A stretch of DNA of 64,000 bases from Callorhinus ursinus (Eukaryota > Chordata > Mammalia > Carnivora > Otariidae): NCBI RefSeq assembly GCF_003265705.1, contig NW_020313285.1, positions 15,146,383-15,210,382 on the forward strand, written 5' to 3'. Positions 1 to 11,000 of this stretch are shown here, piece after piece (the stretch's first letter is position 1; each line of letters starts with the position of its first letter). A model generated the notes under the pieces. It had not been told where the DNA came from, did not search any database, and was given only the letters and a program-made list of their open reading frames with translations. Position numbers and translations under genes: made by a program.

Positions 1-179
1 TGACCACTGAGTCCTGGATTAATATGAATCTACCTTTCTTCTCTGTCCAGCAGTTTGTATGTTTAGAGACAGATAAAGGCAACATGAAAGAATTACTAGT
101 ATGAGTGAATTATTAGCATGATTTAATTATTAGCATGAGTGAAGTTTTGGACATGGAAAGCTCTTCTAGGCCCTGAGAA

Positions 180-410
180 ACAGAAACACAAAGTGGGAAA
201 GAGCTCTGACCCTGAGGCAGACTTTTCTGAATTCAAATTCCTAGATCTGCACTTCCTAGGGCTCTCTTGGTCATATTAGATTCTCTGGGTCACAGTTTGC
301 TCATGTGTGCAAATGCAATAATGATGCCTAATTCACAAATGAAATAAAGGCATAAAGTATTTACTACAGGACATGACACAATAAAGCGCTGAATAAATAA
401 AAGGCACATC
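180..410 (+). repeat. MIR SINE remnant
   Basis: Ancient tRNA-derived MIR, sense strand. The order is right for the family: a diverged head, then ggtcacagtttgctcatgtg, which corresponds to the core 'cctcagtttcctcatctg', then a tail ending in caataaagcgctgaataaat like the MIR/L2 3' end. It is heavily diverged and has no visible target duplication, as expected for its age. Confidence 0.65.
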
Positions 411-820
411 TCCTTAGGTATAACAGCAATGAGTTAGGGGTTCAGTCTGACCTTACAGTACTTCTCATTTTTCTTGTGCTATTTTTCCCTTCCCAGTACT
501 AAGGAAAACAAATCTTCACACCACAGTTCAGATGAAATCTCTTGAAAGTTTTAGGATCATTTATATCACGAACCTCTGTTGTTCTTTTTCAACACTTGTT
601 CATAATGTTTATACCCTTCAAATAGTCGGAATAGCTTTATTAAATAAAATGCCACTCCCCCCCAAAAATACATACAGACATATAGAATTGCATAAATCAA
701 CATAATGTCTCTTTCTGTTACCAAAGGACTTACGTACTGCTCTCAATATCTTTAAATCTCATGAATATCCTGCATGATTCATTTATTATACATGTCATTA
801 ATGTAATTTTGTTTAACTCG

Positions 821-1040
821 ATAATAATAGCTTTCATAGAACGCTATGTGCCAGGTATTGTGCTAACTGCATCATGAAGGTTAGGATCTCACAACCCTAT
901 TTCTTACTAGAATTCCCAGTTAATAAGTGAGAAAACTGAATCTAAAAGAGATCAAACAACACAGGCAGTGAATGGCAGAGCTGCCATCTGGCTGGCAATG
1001 GCTTTAGAATGTTCCCAGTGCTGATAGGACCGCTATACCA
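821..1040 (-). repeat. MIR SINE, nearly complete
   Basis: Antisense MIR. It opens with the 3' part (acgctatgtgccaggtattg, then cacaaccctat), passes through the core (gagaaaactgaatctaaaag) and 'ggcagagctgcc', and ends with the head complement near 'gaccgctatacc'. All family landmarks appear in the correct reversed order. Confidence 0.75.
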
Positions 1041-1069
1041 GTCCTCTCGGACAATATGATTTATGGTGA

Positions 1070-1425
1070 ACAGCAGCTTTTACTCTGGAAGTTTAGGGTT
1101 TAAGTAGCTGTGGCTAGATACTGTGTGCCTACATCACCAGCCCCCAATTAAAAGCCTTGTGATCCAAGCCTCACACAGGCTTTCCTGGGTAGAAACACTG
1201 CAGACATGAGGGTGCATTTCACTGCTGGGGGCAAGTGGGCTGTGTGTAGCCCCTTCAAGATCATCATCAGACTCTGCGTGACACGTCTTTATTCCCTATT
1301 CTTGGCCTGGATAGCTTTGCTGTAAGGCTGTTATAAATCTTAGCCATGAGTACAACCATATGCTGAGACCTGTGAGTCCTTTTAGGGAAGTACCCACTGT
1401 GTGGGTGGTCGTGGGACTGCTGAAA
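1070..1425 (+). mobile_element. Old LTR remnant, probably from an endogenous retrovirus or MaLR
   Basis: Recognised from motifs of a common mammalian LTR: cccccaattaaaagcc, then a GC-richer block, then ctgttataaatcttagcc near a degenerate polyadenylation signal, then atgctgagacctgtgagtcc and a terminal 'ggtggtcgtggga'. No internal retroviral genes adjoin it, so it is probably a solo LTR. The family name is not assigned. Confidence 0.5.
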
Positions 1426-2331
1426 GAGTCTGCAGAGCTAACATAGGTGTTGATGTAACTACTGGGGAGACACATTATCCGTCAGTCAAAGAACTTCCTT
1501 TAAATTAGCTTCCTGAAACCTGTAAAGGTGTTGGTCAGTAGGGCTAAGGTTGCAGCTCTTCTAGAAGGTTCAGTTCTAATGCCTCACCTTGGGTCAGTAT
1601 ATGGAATGTAATATGTCCTTTGTAAAATATATGCACACAGATACAGAGTAGTTAGAAAATATGCCAATAGCTTCAGTATTTGTCTTGCCTTTTTTTTTTT
1701 TAGCGTCCTGTGTTTTTATTGTTTTGAATGCCCAACGCCAAACAGAATTGCAAATATCTAGCTATGCAAAAGAAGAGATAGGGTCTAAGTACAAAAGGAA
1801 AACATGGTTTTTTAAATAGGTAGTTAAATAGACCTAGTGTCCTACAAACATATAGAGACCAGGTCTTTGGAGCTGAGCTGCCTTACCGGTAGTCCCACAA
1901 TAATAGTCATGACTTCCCTCCCCCACCAGTCAATACATAGTATCAGAGTGCCTGTGGTCAAATGTGTTCACAGTGAGTCCCTTTTCTAGAGTTTTCCTTA
2001 AAGTTATACAGATAATTGTCTTCTTAAATAAGACTTTAGATGTTTTTATTTTCTTTTCAGCATTTCCCTCTTATTTTCCAAACATACACTTTGTGTATAT
2101 ATTGTTCTTACAATAAGAAAACTGACATTACAATTAGTATTATAACATTTTGAATATACCAGATGATCACAACTAAATTTGTTCATATCTACAAAATTGT
2201 GATGGGATAAACAATAAAAAATAACAAATAAGATCTTTGGATCATAAAATTGTGAAAAACCTGTTCTCACCTTCTACTTTTCTATTTTTCACAATTTTTG
2301 AACACTACTTTCAAAATGAGAAATCTTATAT
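1426..2331. other. Unclassified AT-rich DNA
   Basis: No gene or repeat recognised. It holds an 11-T run at about 1691 and only short chance open frames. Confidence 0.6.
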
Positions 2332-2340
2332 TGATATTAT

Positions 2341-2522
2341 TTTTTTATTTTTTTAAAGATTTTATTTATTTGAGAGAGAGAGCACATGAAGGGGGGAAGG
2401 TCAGAGGGAGAAGCAGACTCCCCACAGAGCAGGGAGCCCAACGTGGGACTTGATCCCGGGACTCCAGGATCATGACCGGAGCCGATGGCAGTCGCTTAAC
2501 CAACTGAGCCACCCAGGCGCCC
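2341..2522 (-). mobile_element. CAN SINE (tRNA-derived)
   Basis: Reversed SINE: T-rich tail complement (taaagattttatttatttga), GA-rich CT-tract complement, then the tRNA-like head complement ending gagccacccaggcgccc. The left flank tgatattat at 2332-2340 recurs after the next SINE at 2737-2745, and a near copy, tgatataat, lies between the two at 2523-2531. The two SINEs therefore landed in the same short target. Confidence 0.95.
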
Positions 2523-2531
2523 TGATATAAT

Positions 2532-2557
2532 TTTTTTAAATATTTACTTATTTATTT

Positions 2558-2588
<31 letters not shown>

Positions 2589-2736
2589 CATGAGCGGGGG
2601 TGGAGGGGCAGAGGGAGGAGAAACAGACTCCCCACTGAGCCGGGAGCCCAACATGGGACTCAATCTCAGGACTCTGGGATCATGACCTGAGCTGAAGTCT
2701 GAAGACACTTAACTGACTGAGCCACCCAGGCACCCC
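2532..2736 (-). mobile_element. CAN SINE with (GA)n tract
   Basis: Second reversed SINE, in the same orientation as its neighbour 9 bp away. It has a (GA)n run at about 2561-2588 and ends gagccacccaggcacccc. It shares the tgatattat target with the preceding element. Confidence 0.95.
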
Positions 2737-2745
2737 TGATATTAT

Positions 2746-4444
2746 TTATTTTGAAAGTGAAATCTGCTGGGATCTGGTGAAGATCAAGCCCATTTATCAA
2801 AATACTTCTTTTGGGGAAGAAGTTTCCAAGACACTGTGTCCAAGAATACATGGCATTGGAATGTGGAAGGTGGTCAGGATGAAGCCCCATGCCCCACAGA
2901 AAAGGTGGCAAAGAGTGTCCACACCATATAGCATGTACATGCAAGTGCTCTTCCTGGATGTGGCTTTAGGATTGGTTTTATTAACAAAGTATCAAAATCA
3001 AGCTATTTGATAAACACACAGGCATTTTCAGTGATTAATAAACTGCTTTTATTTTGTAGAATTTTATATTTATAATAGAATTTTAGGAAATACTTATTCT
3101 AATAAATATTTCTTTTCCAAGTGAAGAGGCTTAAGCCCAAGGAGTTTAATGCTTTTTCTCAATGGCTAATGAAGGAGTGGCAGGATCAGCCTAGAATCCC
3201 ACTTGCCTGGATCCTGTGTCAGTGCTCCAAGGGCTATGTCTAATAATGCTTAAAATAACTCTTCAACAATGAAACACCAGATTCCAGTCTAGCTATCTTT
3301 CCTAGAGACCCTGCACAGTAAAGTAATTCTTTTATTTGCTTCTCACTGCTCAAAGGAATTAAGTTTATCAAACCATCTGAACTAACTTTACTCTTTTTGC
3401 AAAAGATCACAACAAATAGTTAACACTATGCTTCAAGCCTGAATATACTGAAGCTGAGCATCTCGAGAAAATAGGGATGGAAAGTGAATCTGAGAAATAA
3501 TTAACAGATTTTTAGAGAAGTAGATCAAATCATTGCCTGGACAATTGCTCTATAAAATGAGCTGTTGGTCAACCACAGTGATTATCTTTGCTGTTCACCC
3601 CATTTATTCCCAGTAGCCCTGGGTTCAGCTTTACAGTTCTTCTGTCTGCAAAACTGTTTTTTGTACAGTGAAAGTTGCTAATGCCCACGTTATTGACAAT
3701 GTTTCAGGGAAAGAATAAATGCTCTCTGTAGTAGGATTAGTGGTAAATGATTTTTAATGATTTTTTAAATTACAATTGAATCAAAAAGCCATGATTTGAC
3801 TTGTCCTGTTGAGTAAATATTAAATAAATTACAGTAAGCCTGTGTATATTTTCTGAAACTCAAGAGTCTGTTTCAAACTATTTTCTGTTTATTCTGCATG
3901 TAGGGAACTTAGGTGGCAGATTCTCTGGAACTCTTTTCCATTTCACCCCCACCCCCAGTTTCTTAGCTATTTAATAGCCATTCTGAACTTAGATTCTTTA
4001 GTTTCTAACTTTCAAAGAGCCTTAGACTGCCAAAAAAAATTTAAACCAAAACAATTAAATGAGGCTTTGGAGAATTCATAAAGTTAGAATTTTAATATAA
4101 AAGAAAAAGCATACTAGCCCTTTATCTGATATGTCATTTAAGACCCTTGAGTGGGTTATTGACTGTGCTTTCCTCGGATAAATGAACTAAATCACATATA
4201 CATCTTTGACATCTGGGATGAGATTATCTCCTTGTAAATTTACAAAAATGCAATTCAAAAATATTTTCAGATTTCTAAATTAGATGGCATCTGACTAAAG
4301 ATGATGCTAAGTAGGCACTGTCATGAAGCTTGAAAGCTAACTTGATTTTTATTATGAATGCAAAAGTCCTCCTGGGCCCTCTATTGTTTTGTGTATACCT
4401 GACCTCCCCTATGGGCTGTCCTATGTAGAATTCTGTGCACATGT
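2746..4444. other. Unclassified DNA
   Basis: About 1.7 kb without a recognisable gene or repeat. Open frames are short, and those at the left edge run out of SINE sequence. Confidence 0.55.
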
Positions 4445-4459
4445 TCATCTTTTACTTTT

Positions 4460-4645
4460 TTTTTAAGGTTTTATTTATTTATTTGTCAAAGAGAGAGAGA
4501 GCACAAGCAGGGGGAACAGTAGGCAGAGGGAGAAGCAGGCTCCCCACTGAGCAGGGAGACCCATGCTGGACTCAGTCCTAGCACCCCGGGATCATGACCT
4601 GAGCTGAAGGCAGATGCTTAACCAACTGAGCCACCCAGGCGTCCC
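4460..4645 (-). mobile_element. CAN SINE
   Basis: Reversed SINE, from a T-rich tail complement to gagccacccaggcgtccc. It is bounded by 15-bp direct repeats with one mismatch: tcatcttttactttt at 4445-4459 and tcatcatttactttt at 4646-4660. Confidence 0.95.
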
Positions 4646-4660
4646 TCATCATTTACTTTT

Positions 4661-5827
4661 GTGAAGACAGGCCTAGAAGCTCAGCAACTACGTATTCATG
4701 ATTTAGCTTCGAGATGACTGGTGTGGTGTCATGAGACCTACCCTTATTTATTTGTTTTGAGTTTAAAAGATATTTATCAAAATGTATACATTCAGATGAA
4801 TCATGAAATCTTGAAAGTTTGAGCTAAAAAGTAATGTCCTGAGGTCTCCTCCTTTATACCCCTCATTTGTCACTGCTTTCTGGCCTCCCTCATTTCTACC
4901 TAAGATAATTGACAGTGGTGACATTCAATAATATTTTAATTTCTAATTTGAGATATCCCTCTTTCCATGAAAGTACTAGAAACTAGCAACTGTGTCAAAT
5001 TTCTCAGCACTTAAAGAATTTTGAAGAAATGACCCCAATGCCTACCTCCACACACACATGTAAACTAATATAAACTACCTCTTGGGAGTGGAATGGCCAT
5101 GTTTTAAAGCACCATGCTCTCTTATTAGATCCATCTGTTTTCCTGATGTTCTCTGGAAAATAGTCAAGAAGTCTTCTAGGTTGGTGGGGCAGGATTTTCC
5201 AGGTTTCCTTTTATACATGCTCCATAAGTATTGGCTTCTTCAATATAAGCTGTAGGAATGATGCTTATTCTAGGGCACTGGGTAAGGCAGCAGGGGAGAT
5301 TGTCTGATTTTAAATGTTAATCTACTCTTTATTAAAGAATAAACTACTCAAAAATGATTTGAAATTTCTCCTGACGTTTTTTCTCCTCTGACTTTGACAC
5401 AATTTGGTTCGGTAGAAATAATCTAGGGTCAAATCACCTCATTTTGACCTTGATCTGAACCATTTTTACACCTTCACAACCTTCATAAAAATATACCACA
5501 AGAGTTCAAACGGACAGTGAGAACCTTCTTCTGACAAAGGGTATTCCTGTATTTAAAAGATTAAGTCAGCCATGAGTCCTAGCATTCTTCTTTCTGAGAC
5601 TTGGTATAGATTTTGGAGAAAATGACTATTACCTGTCCTGGACGGCCAGAAGAGAATCATACTCTTTAGGTGAATAATGTGATCCTATTTTCACATTTCA
5701 GAAATACCCACAAAAGTTAAGACTGATAAAATTTAAAATTTGCATATAAACTGTTAAGGCAAAATCAAGGATTCTATTTTTAGTTTATGTTACTGTTTTA
5801 GGAAATTACCTTGAGAGCTGTCTGCAT
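4661..5827. other. Unclassified DNA
   Basis: No gene or repeat recognised; ordinary AT-rich sequence. Confidence 0.55.
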
Positions 5828-6250
5828 TAATTAGTGACTAGCCAAATAGTAGTGACTTAAACACAATGGAAGCTTATTTCTTTTTCATAGTAGTAGTCCA
5901 GGAGCAGGTGGTCCAGGGCTCTGTGGTCATTTGTGTTCCTGAGATCATCCAGAGAACAGTCTCTGCCCACTATTTCTCTCTGCTTTCTCTGCATGTGGTT
6001 CTCTTCCTCATGGTAAATGACAAGAGTTCCAGGCTTTGTACCATCAGTTAAACAGGAGAGTGAGGGAAAGGTAAAGAAATGGCATGGCCTCTACTTTAAG
6101 GACACATCCAGAAGAGGCTTTTCTCTATAGTCTGTTGCATAAAACATAGTCATATGGTGACATCTAACAGAACAGGAGGTTAGAAAATTTAGTTCTTAGT
6201 CTGGGTATCCAGGAGGCAGTAGAAATCAAGGGTTCAATTCTTAGAAAATC
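5828..6250 (+). repeat. Old mammalian interspersed repeat, family not assigned
   Basis: Landmarks of a common old repeat appear in order: gtgacttaaacacaatggaa, cttatttct, ccagggctctgtgg, ctcatggt, 'tttaaggacacatcc', and ggaggttagaaaatttagt. The stretch at 55925-56170 looks like the reverse complement of the same family. I am not certain of its name or class. A 61-codon open frame inside it is not a gene. Confidence 0.4.
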
Positions 6251-6279
6251 AAAGAAGAAAATGGACCAAGGGGAGCAAC

Positions 6280-6460
6280 TAGGAGTCACACTGGTGCTGT
6301 CTGACTATCAAAGTCACTTTGGGCACTTTAAAAATACATAATCCTGGGCTTCTTCCCTGGAGATTCTGATTCAGCAGGTCTGGTATAGGCTCATTGGCCA
6401 AATTACTCCCAAGCTGTGTCTTAGTGATAAGGTGAGTCACCAGGAAGTTCCATTTCAGTA
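6280..6460 (+). repeat. MER5/MER20-like hAT-Charlie remnant
   Basis: Contains 'atcctgggcttcttccctgg' followed by 'gattctgattcagcaggtct', the core of small nonautonomous hAT elements such as MER5A and MER20. The termini are too decayed to give inverted repeats. Confidence 0.5.
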
Positions 6461-6989
6461 GATTTGCCTTCGCAGAAACCTATTATGCGCTCAGCTTTCA
6501 CAAGGGGTGATAACAAATAGCTCTCTGTGCAGCATTAGCAGGGTTTTCTGCATCAGAACTTTTGTCAAAGGTATTATGCATTATGTTGTCTGGTTTTTCT
6601 GATGTAAAAATCCTAATGACTAATTTCTTTTAGGCCTCAATTCCAGGTAAATGCATTTAAATTTTATTCTCCTAAAAGTTTATTCTGCTTTACTACACAA
6701 TTGGACCTATGTCATCAATTACATTTTCCTCTTTGCCTTAGCTGTAGAAAGAAAAGAGCTTTGTATTAGGCTCACCTGTTGGAGCTTTGCTCAGTATTTT
6801 GCAGCTTTTGCTCAGTATCAGTGCAGATAATTTCTTTTGTCCTCTGTTTCTCTTAAACAGATTCAACATTACTGGATTCTGGTCTTTTCTGTGCATTTTT
6901 TTTAGGTTTCCTCCAATTAAAATTAGGTTTAGATGGGACATACAAATAATAAAAACAGGAGCTCCTAAACTGTACACTGTGAATAATGA

Positions 6990-7090
6990 CAATAACAGTT
7001 ATTCTTGAGTGCTTACTTTGTGTTAAGCACTGTGGTATTTTATAACATTGACCTGTGTAATACCAACCTGTATAATCCAAATAAATCCCG
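6990..7090 (-). repeat. MIR fragment, 3' part
   Basis: 'gagtgcttactttgtgttaa' followed by 'gcactg' matches the antisense MIR 3' end. The other half of a MIR lies at 7490-7630, so one element may have been split by about 400 bp of unclassified DNA that includes a G/T-rich run near 7300-7340. Confidence 0.5.
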
Positions 7091-7489
7091 GGTCCAAAGT
7101 GGTTCACTTTCTACACGGTGTAATTTTCAAAGAAATAGTCCAGCCAGAAAATGTAATTAAACAGAAGATCCAAGCTTTACTTAGATTTCTCAAAAAGGAT
7201 TACCAGATACAACTAATAAAGCACAGCAGAAGTTCCCTAAATTCCACTTTCTTCTCAAATTTCTTGCATCGCTTATGTTCAAACATACAGCCAAGGGTTG
7301 TGGTGTTTTGGGTTTTGGGTTTTTTTTTTCCTTTTTTCTTTCCTCGTTCCTCTCTAACACTTGACATCTTCCCCCTGAGAGAGAGAGCAGAGCTTCCACT
7401 CTCATCTGTTTTCTCTGCAGTGAATTTTGTGGAATCCTCTGAATGCATCCATCTCCTCTCATTGCTTTTTCCCCCAGTTACACTTTTGA

Positions 7490-7630
7490 GGCATTCCCAT
7501 TTTCATGAGAAGACACTGAGACTTTCTAAAATTACTTAACTTCTCCAACTTCAGAGTCACCCAGCTAAGATTAGAGATACTGAAGTCCAAGCAGTATAAT
7601 TTCTAAGACTGCGTGCTTAGACACTTTACT
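7490..7630 (-). repeat. MIR fragment, 5' part
   Basis: 'cccattttcatgagaagaca' then 'ctgagact', 'ttacttaact' and 'cacccagctaa' follow the antisense MIR core. Its order relative to 6990-7090 fits a single interrupted element. A 163-codon open frame that overlaps it (7048-7539) has no domain. Confidence 0.55.
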
Positions 7631-7779
7631 CTCTTGTTGCATTCTTTATGGCTGGAAGGATGGCACAGTTATTCTTTCCATAGTTTGAAAGCACGTCCAA
7701 TAGTATCTCCTGGAAGCAGTATTGTCTCTGTAAGATGACTTATCACATTTTATTTTAATTGGTTATTTTTGTTCCTACC

Positions 7780-7915
7780 TGCCATTGTGCTCACTGTAAG
7801 CTCAGTGAGATCATTTTTTTCTGTTCTCTACTAATTGTTACCAGTACGTCCACTATTCTGTACAGAGGAGGCAAGACAGTAGATATTCATTAAATTAATG
7901 GCTGAATGACTGGAA
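7780..7915 (+). repeat. L2 LINE 3' end fragment
   Basis: 'cactgtaagctcagtgagat', then a stretch ending 'tagatattcattaaattaat' and 'ggctgaatga', the pattern of L2 3' ends ('gtaagctccatgagggcagg ... gaatgaatga'). Confidence 0.55.
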
Positions 7916-8179
7916 GAAGAGTGAGCTACCTTTCTCTAGGACTGGAATTTTCTGTTAACAGTAATTTACCCATCTCTGTAATCACCAGTCTTTTTGGAAA
8001 TGAGAAAGTTACTTCTCACAAAAATCTCAGACCTTTGGTATGTTGTAGTGAGTTAGCTTTCTTTCATGGCTCATAGACTGATTCTGAAAAAAAATTTCAG
8101 AAGACTAGTTCAAAAAAAGTTTTGAGCAGTAGCAATGTTACATGTTATATTGTGACATTGTGGGGGAAAAAACCCAGAA

Positions 8180-8360
8180 TTTAAAACCAGCAAACTAAGG
8201 TATGAATCCCAGCTGTGAACAGTATTGGGTAAAAACATTAAATTATTTAAATTTCAAATTTCTCATTTTAAATAGGAGGTACTACTTGCTGTAATTCATG
8301 ATTTATTTGTTATTATCAATGTGAGACAACTATGTGAAAATCTTTTGAAAAATCTCATAT
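8180..8360 (+). repeat. MIR-like remnant
   Basis: 'gtatgaatcccagctgtgaa', then 'tttctcattttaaataggag' and 'gtactac', in sense MIR order, strongly diverged. Confidence 0.45.
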
Positions 8361-8693
8361 TATTATGAAAACTATTAAATTTCTAATTTGTTAAAATGTC
8401 ATGAATAATAATCACATTATCTTTGGATGCAAAAGTGTACATTAGTGTCCCATGTCTGTTTATGATTTTTTACAGTAAAATCTCAGAAGAAGTGAATGAG
8501 TGTGGTTTTATTTTTAACTGTCTCCATTTATGTTCGAACAGTAGCTATGCTTTTTATCAAATCAATTTTCATTGATGAGTTTATAAACTAAACAATATAC
8601 CCATCACATCTTACATTTCACACAGTATTACACCATCCAGACTTTTAGAAATATGGGTTGGTAATGTTGTTCTATAGTATTACATAGTTTTTT

Positions 8694-8880
8694 ATTTTAT
8701 TTATTGATTTATTGTGAGGGAGAGTACAAGCAAGGGGAGGGGTGGAGGGAGAGGGAGAGAGAATCCCAAGCAGGCTCCATCATGGAGCACGACATGGGGC
8801 TCGATCTCACGACCCTGAGAACATGACCTGGGCTGAAATCAAGAGTCCGACACTCAACCAACTAAGCCACCCAGGTTCCC
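8694..8880 (-). mobile_element. CAN SINE
   Basis: Reversed SINE ending 'taagccacccaggttccc'. It is flanked by catagtttttta (8683-8694) and catggtttttta (8881-8892), a slightly decayed target duplication. The open frame across it is SINE translation. Confidence 0.9.
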
Positions 8881-8892
8881 CATGGTTTTTTA

Positions 8893-9467
8893 AATAAAAT
8901 ATTATTAATTTCACTAAACACTTAAAAAAGTAAAAATCATTTTCTAAGTCCTCATTTTTCCAAGAAGTAAAATTTGAGCAGTAAACAAAATATAGTATCT
9001 CCATTTTGGTAGAATTAAACAGTTACAGATCGTTTCTGGTCTTATCAAGGTTATTAAGAAATACTTAATTAAGTTCCACCAAATGAATAATAAGTGCTTT
9101 AGCAATGTCAATAATTCAGAATATGTGTTAAATGAAATTAGGATTTAAGACAATTACTTTTAATTAGGTTACAGATATAAATCATAAAGAGGTTACAAGC
9201 CTCTATAGTTCATGAGCAATTACATTGAAAAGGTCACCTGAAAACAAATGTAAGAAGGATCCAGTAAAATAATAAACCCAGAAGTTTTTTAAATATTTAA
9301 TTTTGATGAGTTCCAGTTTCACAGTGCTAATAATATTTTTTCAAGAGATTCCAATAATCTGATTACACTTCTATTCTGTGCTGTCCAATGGTGCAGCCAG
9401 CTTTGCCACAAAACTTATGGGACTGAACAGTTTCACGGGATGGTTGATATCCTTGTAACTTACTTTC
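8893..9467. other. Unclassified AT-rich DNA
   Basis: No gene or repeat recognised. Confidence 0.55.
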
Positions 9468-9483
9468 AAAACTTAGTCATCCT

Positions 9484-9679
9484 GGGGCTCTTGGGTGGCT
9501 CAGATGTTAAGTGTCTGCCTTCAGCTCAGGTCATGATCCTGGGGTCCTGGGATGGAGGCCCACATCGGGCTCCCTGCTCGGCGGGAAGCCTGCCTCTCCC
9601 TCTCCCACTCCCCCTGTTTGTGTTCCCTCTCTCGCTGTGTCTCTCTCTGTCAAATAAATAAAATCTTTAAAAAAACCAA
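9484..9679 (+). mobile_element. CAN SINE with exact 16-bp TSD
   Basis: Sense SINE with head ggggctcttgggtggctcag, CT-rich middle and AATAAA-type tail. The 16-bp direct repeat aaaacttagtcatcct flanks it exactly (9468-9483 and 9680-9695), so this is a comparatively recent L1-mediated insertion. Confidence 0.97.
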
Positions 9680-9695
9680 AAAACTTAGTCATCCT

Positions 9696-10077
9696 GTAAA
9701 ATGTATTTTACTAGCATAATATACCCTGAATTGCCACACATGTCCAAGAAAACTACCTTGCAAATATGTATCAACCAAATTACTGCCCTAAGTTCCCCAT
9801 ATCACTTGTCTTAAAGATAAGCATTATCTGTCCAGATTGTTTCAAAATTAAGGCACAATTCATTTCATTGTGTTTTTTCCCTTTGATCTTTATTGTTAGA
9901 GCTTACCTGATTTACTATACATATATATTATCTGTACAGCTATAGAAACTCCAGATAGCAGTATATCTTATTTAGGTATGATTTTGTAAGATCTGAACTC
10001 TCTAGGCAAGAATTAGTTTGATTAACCCTTTGAGAAGAACTAGACACACATTGTGGAATAATTTGTATAAAACATGT
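9696..10077. other. Unclassified DNA
   Basis: Nothing recognised. Confidence 0.5.
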
Positions 10078-10097
10078 AAACTGTTAATTTAAGTTTA

Positions 10098-10216
10098 TTT
10101 TTAATGATTTTTCTTATTTTAATTTTAAGTAGGCTCCACGCCCAACAAGGGGCTTGAACTCACGACCCTGAGATCAAGAGTCACATGCTCTACTGACTAA
10201 GCCAACTAGGTGCCCC
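10098..10216 (-). mobile_element. Short CAN SINE, older type
   Basis: A reversed, compact SINE without the long CT tract. It contains 'taggctccacgcccaacaag' and ends 'agccaactaggtgcccc'. Flanks repeat gttaatttaagttta (10083-10097 and 10222-10236). The same short type occurs at 30631, 53636 and 62062. Confidence 0.85.
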
Positions 10217-10357
10217 AAATCGTTAATTTAAGTTTAAATACAGAAAGACCATATGCAGATATATCTTATATAGATATATGGGTCTGTTACTATTTGCTAA
10301 TTAGGAGTGGATAAGACTAATATCTTTTTGGACTTTGTTGTTGAAAGGGAGCATTTT

Positions 10358-10562
10358 GGGGCGCCTGAGTGGCTCAGTTGGTTAAGCGACTGCCTTCGGC
10401 TCAGGTCATGATCCTGGAGTCCCGGGATCGAGTCCCGCATCAGACTCCCTGCTCGGCAGGGAGTCTGCTTCTCCCTCGGACCCTCCCCCGTCTCATGCTC
10501 TCTCTCTCTATCTCATTCTCTCTCTCAAATAAATAAATAAAATCTTAAAAAATTTTTTAAAA
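10358..10562 (+). mobile_element. CAN SINE, 'gttggttaagcgactgcc' subtype
   Basis: Sense SINE with 'gcgactgccttcggctcagg' and 'ctggagtcccgggatcgagt', the same subtype as the copies at 32391 and 60175. Exact target duplication aaagggagcatttt at 10344-10357 and 10563-10576. Confidence 0.97.
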
Positions 10563-10649
10563 AAAGGGAGCATTTTGTGTAGCATCATTTGCTCATTACT
10601 TTTTTGTGGTTCACACCCATTCAGAACATCTCACATTGTTCTGCAACAT

Positions 10650-11000
10650 TTTACACTAGACAGATGTATTAGGGAAGTTTTATTTTATTGCAACCAACAG
10701 AAAGAAAATGCCTCCAGGTGACTCAAGCAGAAAAAGAAGTTATTGGAGAGAACTGCACACAATCCAAAAAAAACTAAGCAGTTATGCTTCTGGGACAAGG
10801 GATGGGAGGTGGGTCTGGAACCTCAGTAACTGACACTTTTAGAGTGCTACCATTGTCAAGGCTCAGCCCAGGTGCCCATAGGGCCCTATGTCTTTCTGTT
10901 CAAACTCCAGATTCTCAGGAGAAAGGCACTGGCTCATCTAGGTTTAATCTCTAGTGTCTCTACCTCTATATCTCTCAGACATGGCCAGAACAGTAGTAGA
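10650..11000. repeat. Possible ancient repeat, unassigned
   Basis: 'gactcaagcagaaaaagaag' followed by 'ttattggag', and later 'ggcactggctcatctaggtt', resemble parts of a frequent mammalian repeat, but the family cannot be named and the edges are unclear. Confidence 0.3.

Noticed and set aside
7048..7539. 163-codon open frame on the plus strand
   Set aside because: It overlaps MIR pieces and T-rich sequence, has low-complexity Phe/Ser/Leu content, no domain, and competing frames on the other strand.
10358..10440. tRNA-like sequence with A- and B-box
   Set aside because: It is the tRNA-derived head of a SINE, followed by a CT tract and A-rich tail within a TSD, so not a tRNA gene. The same holds for the other SINEs.
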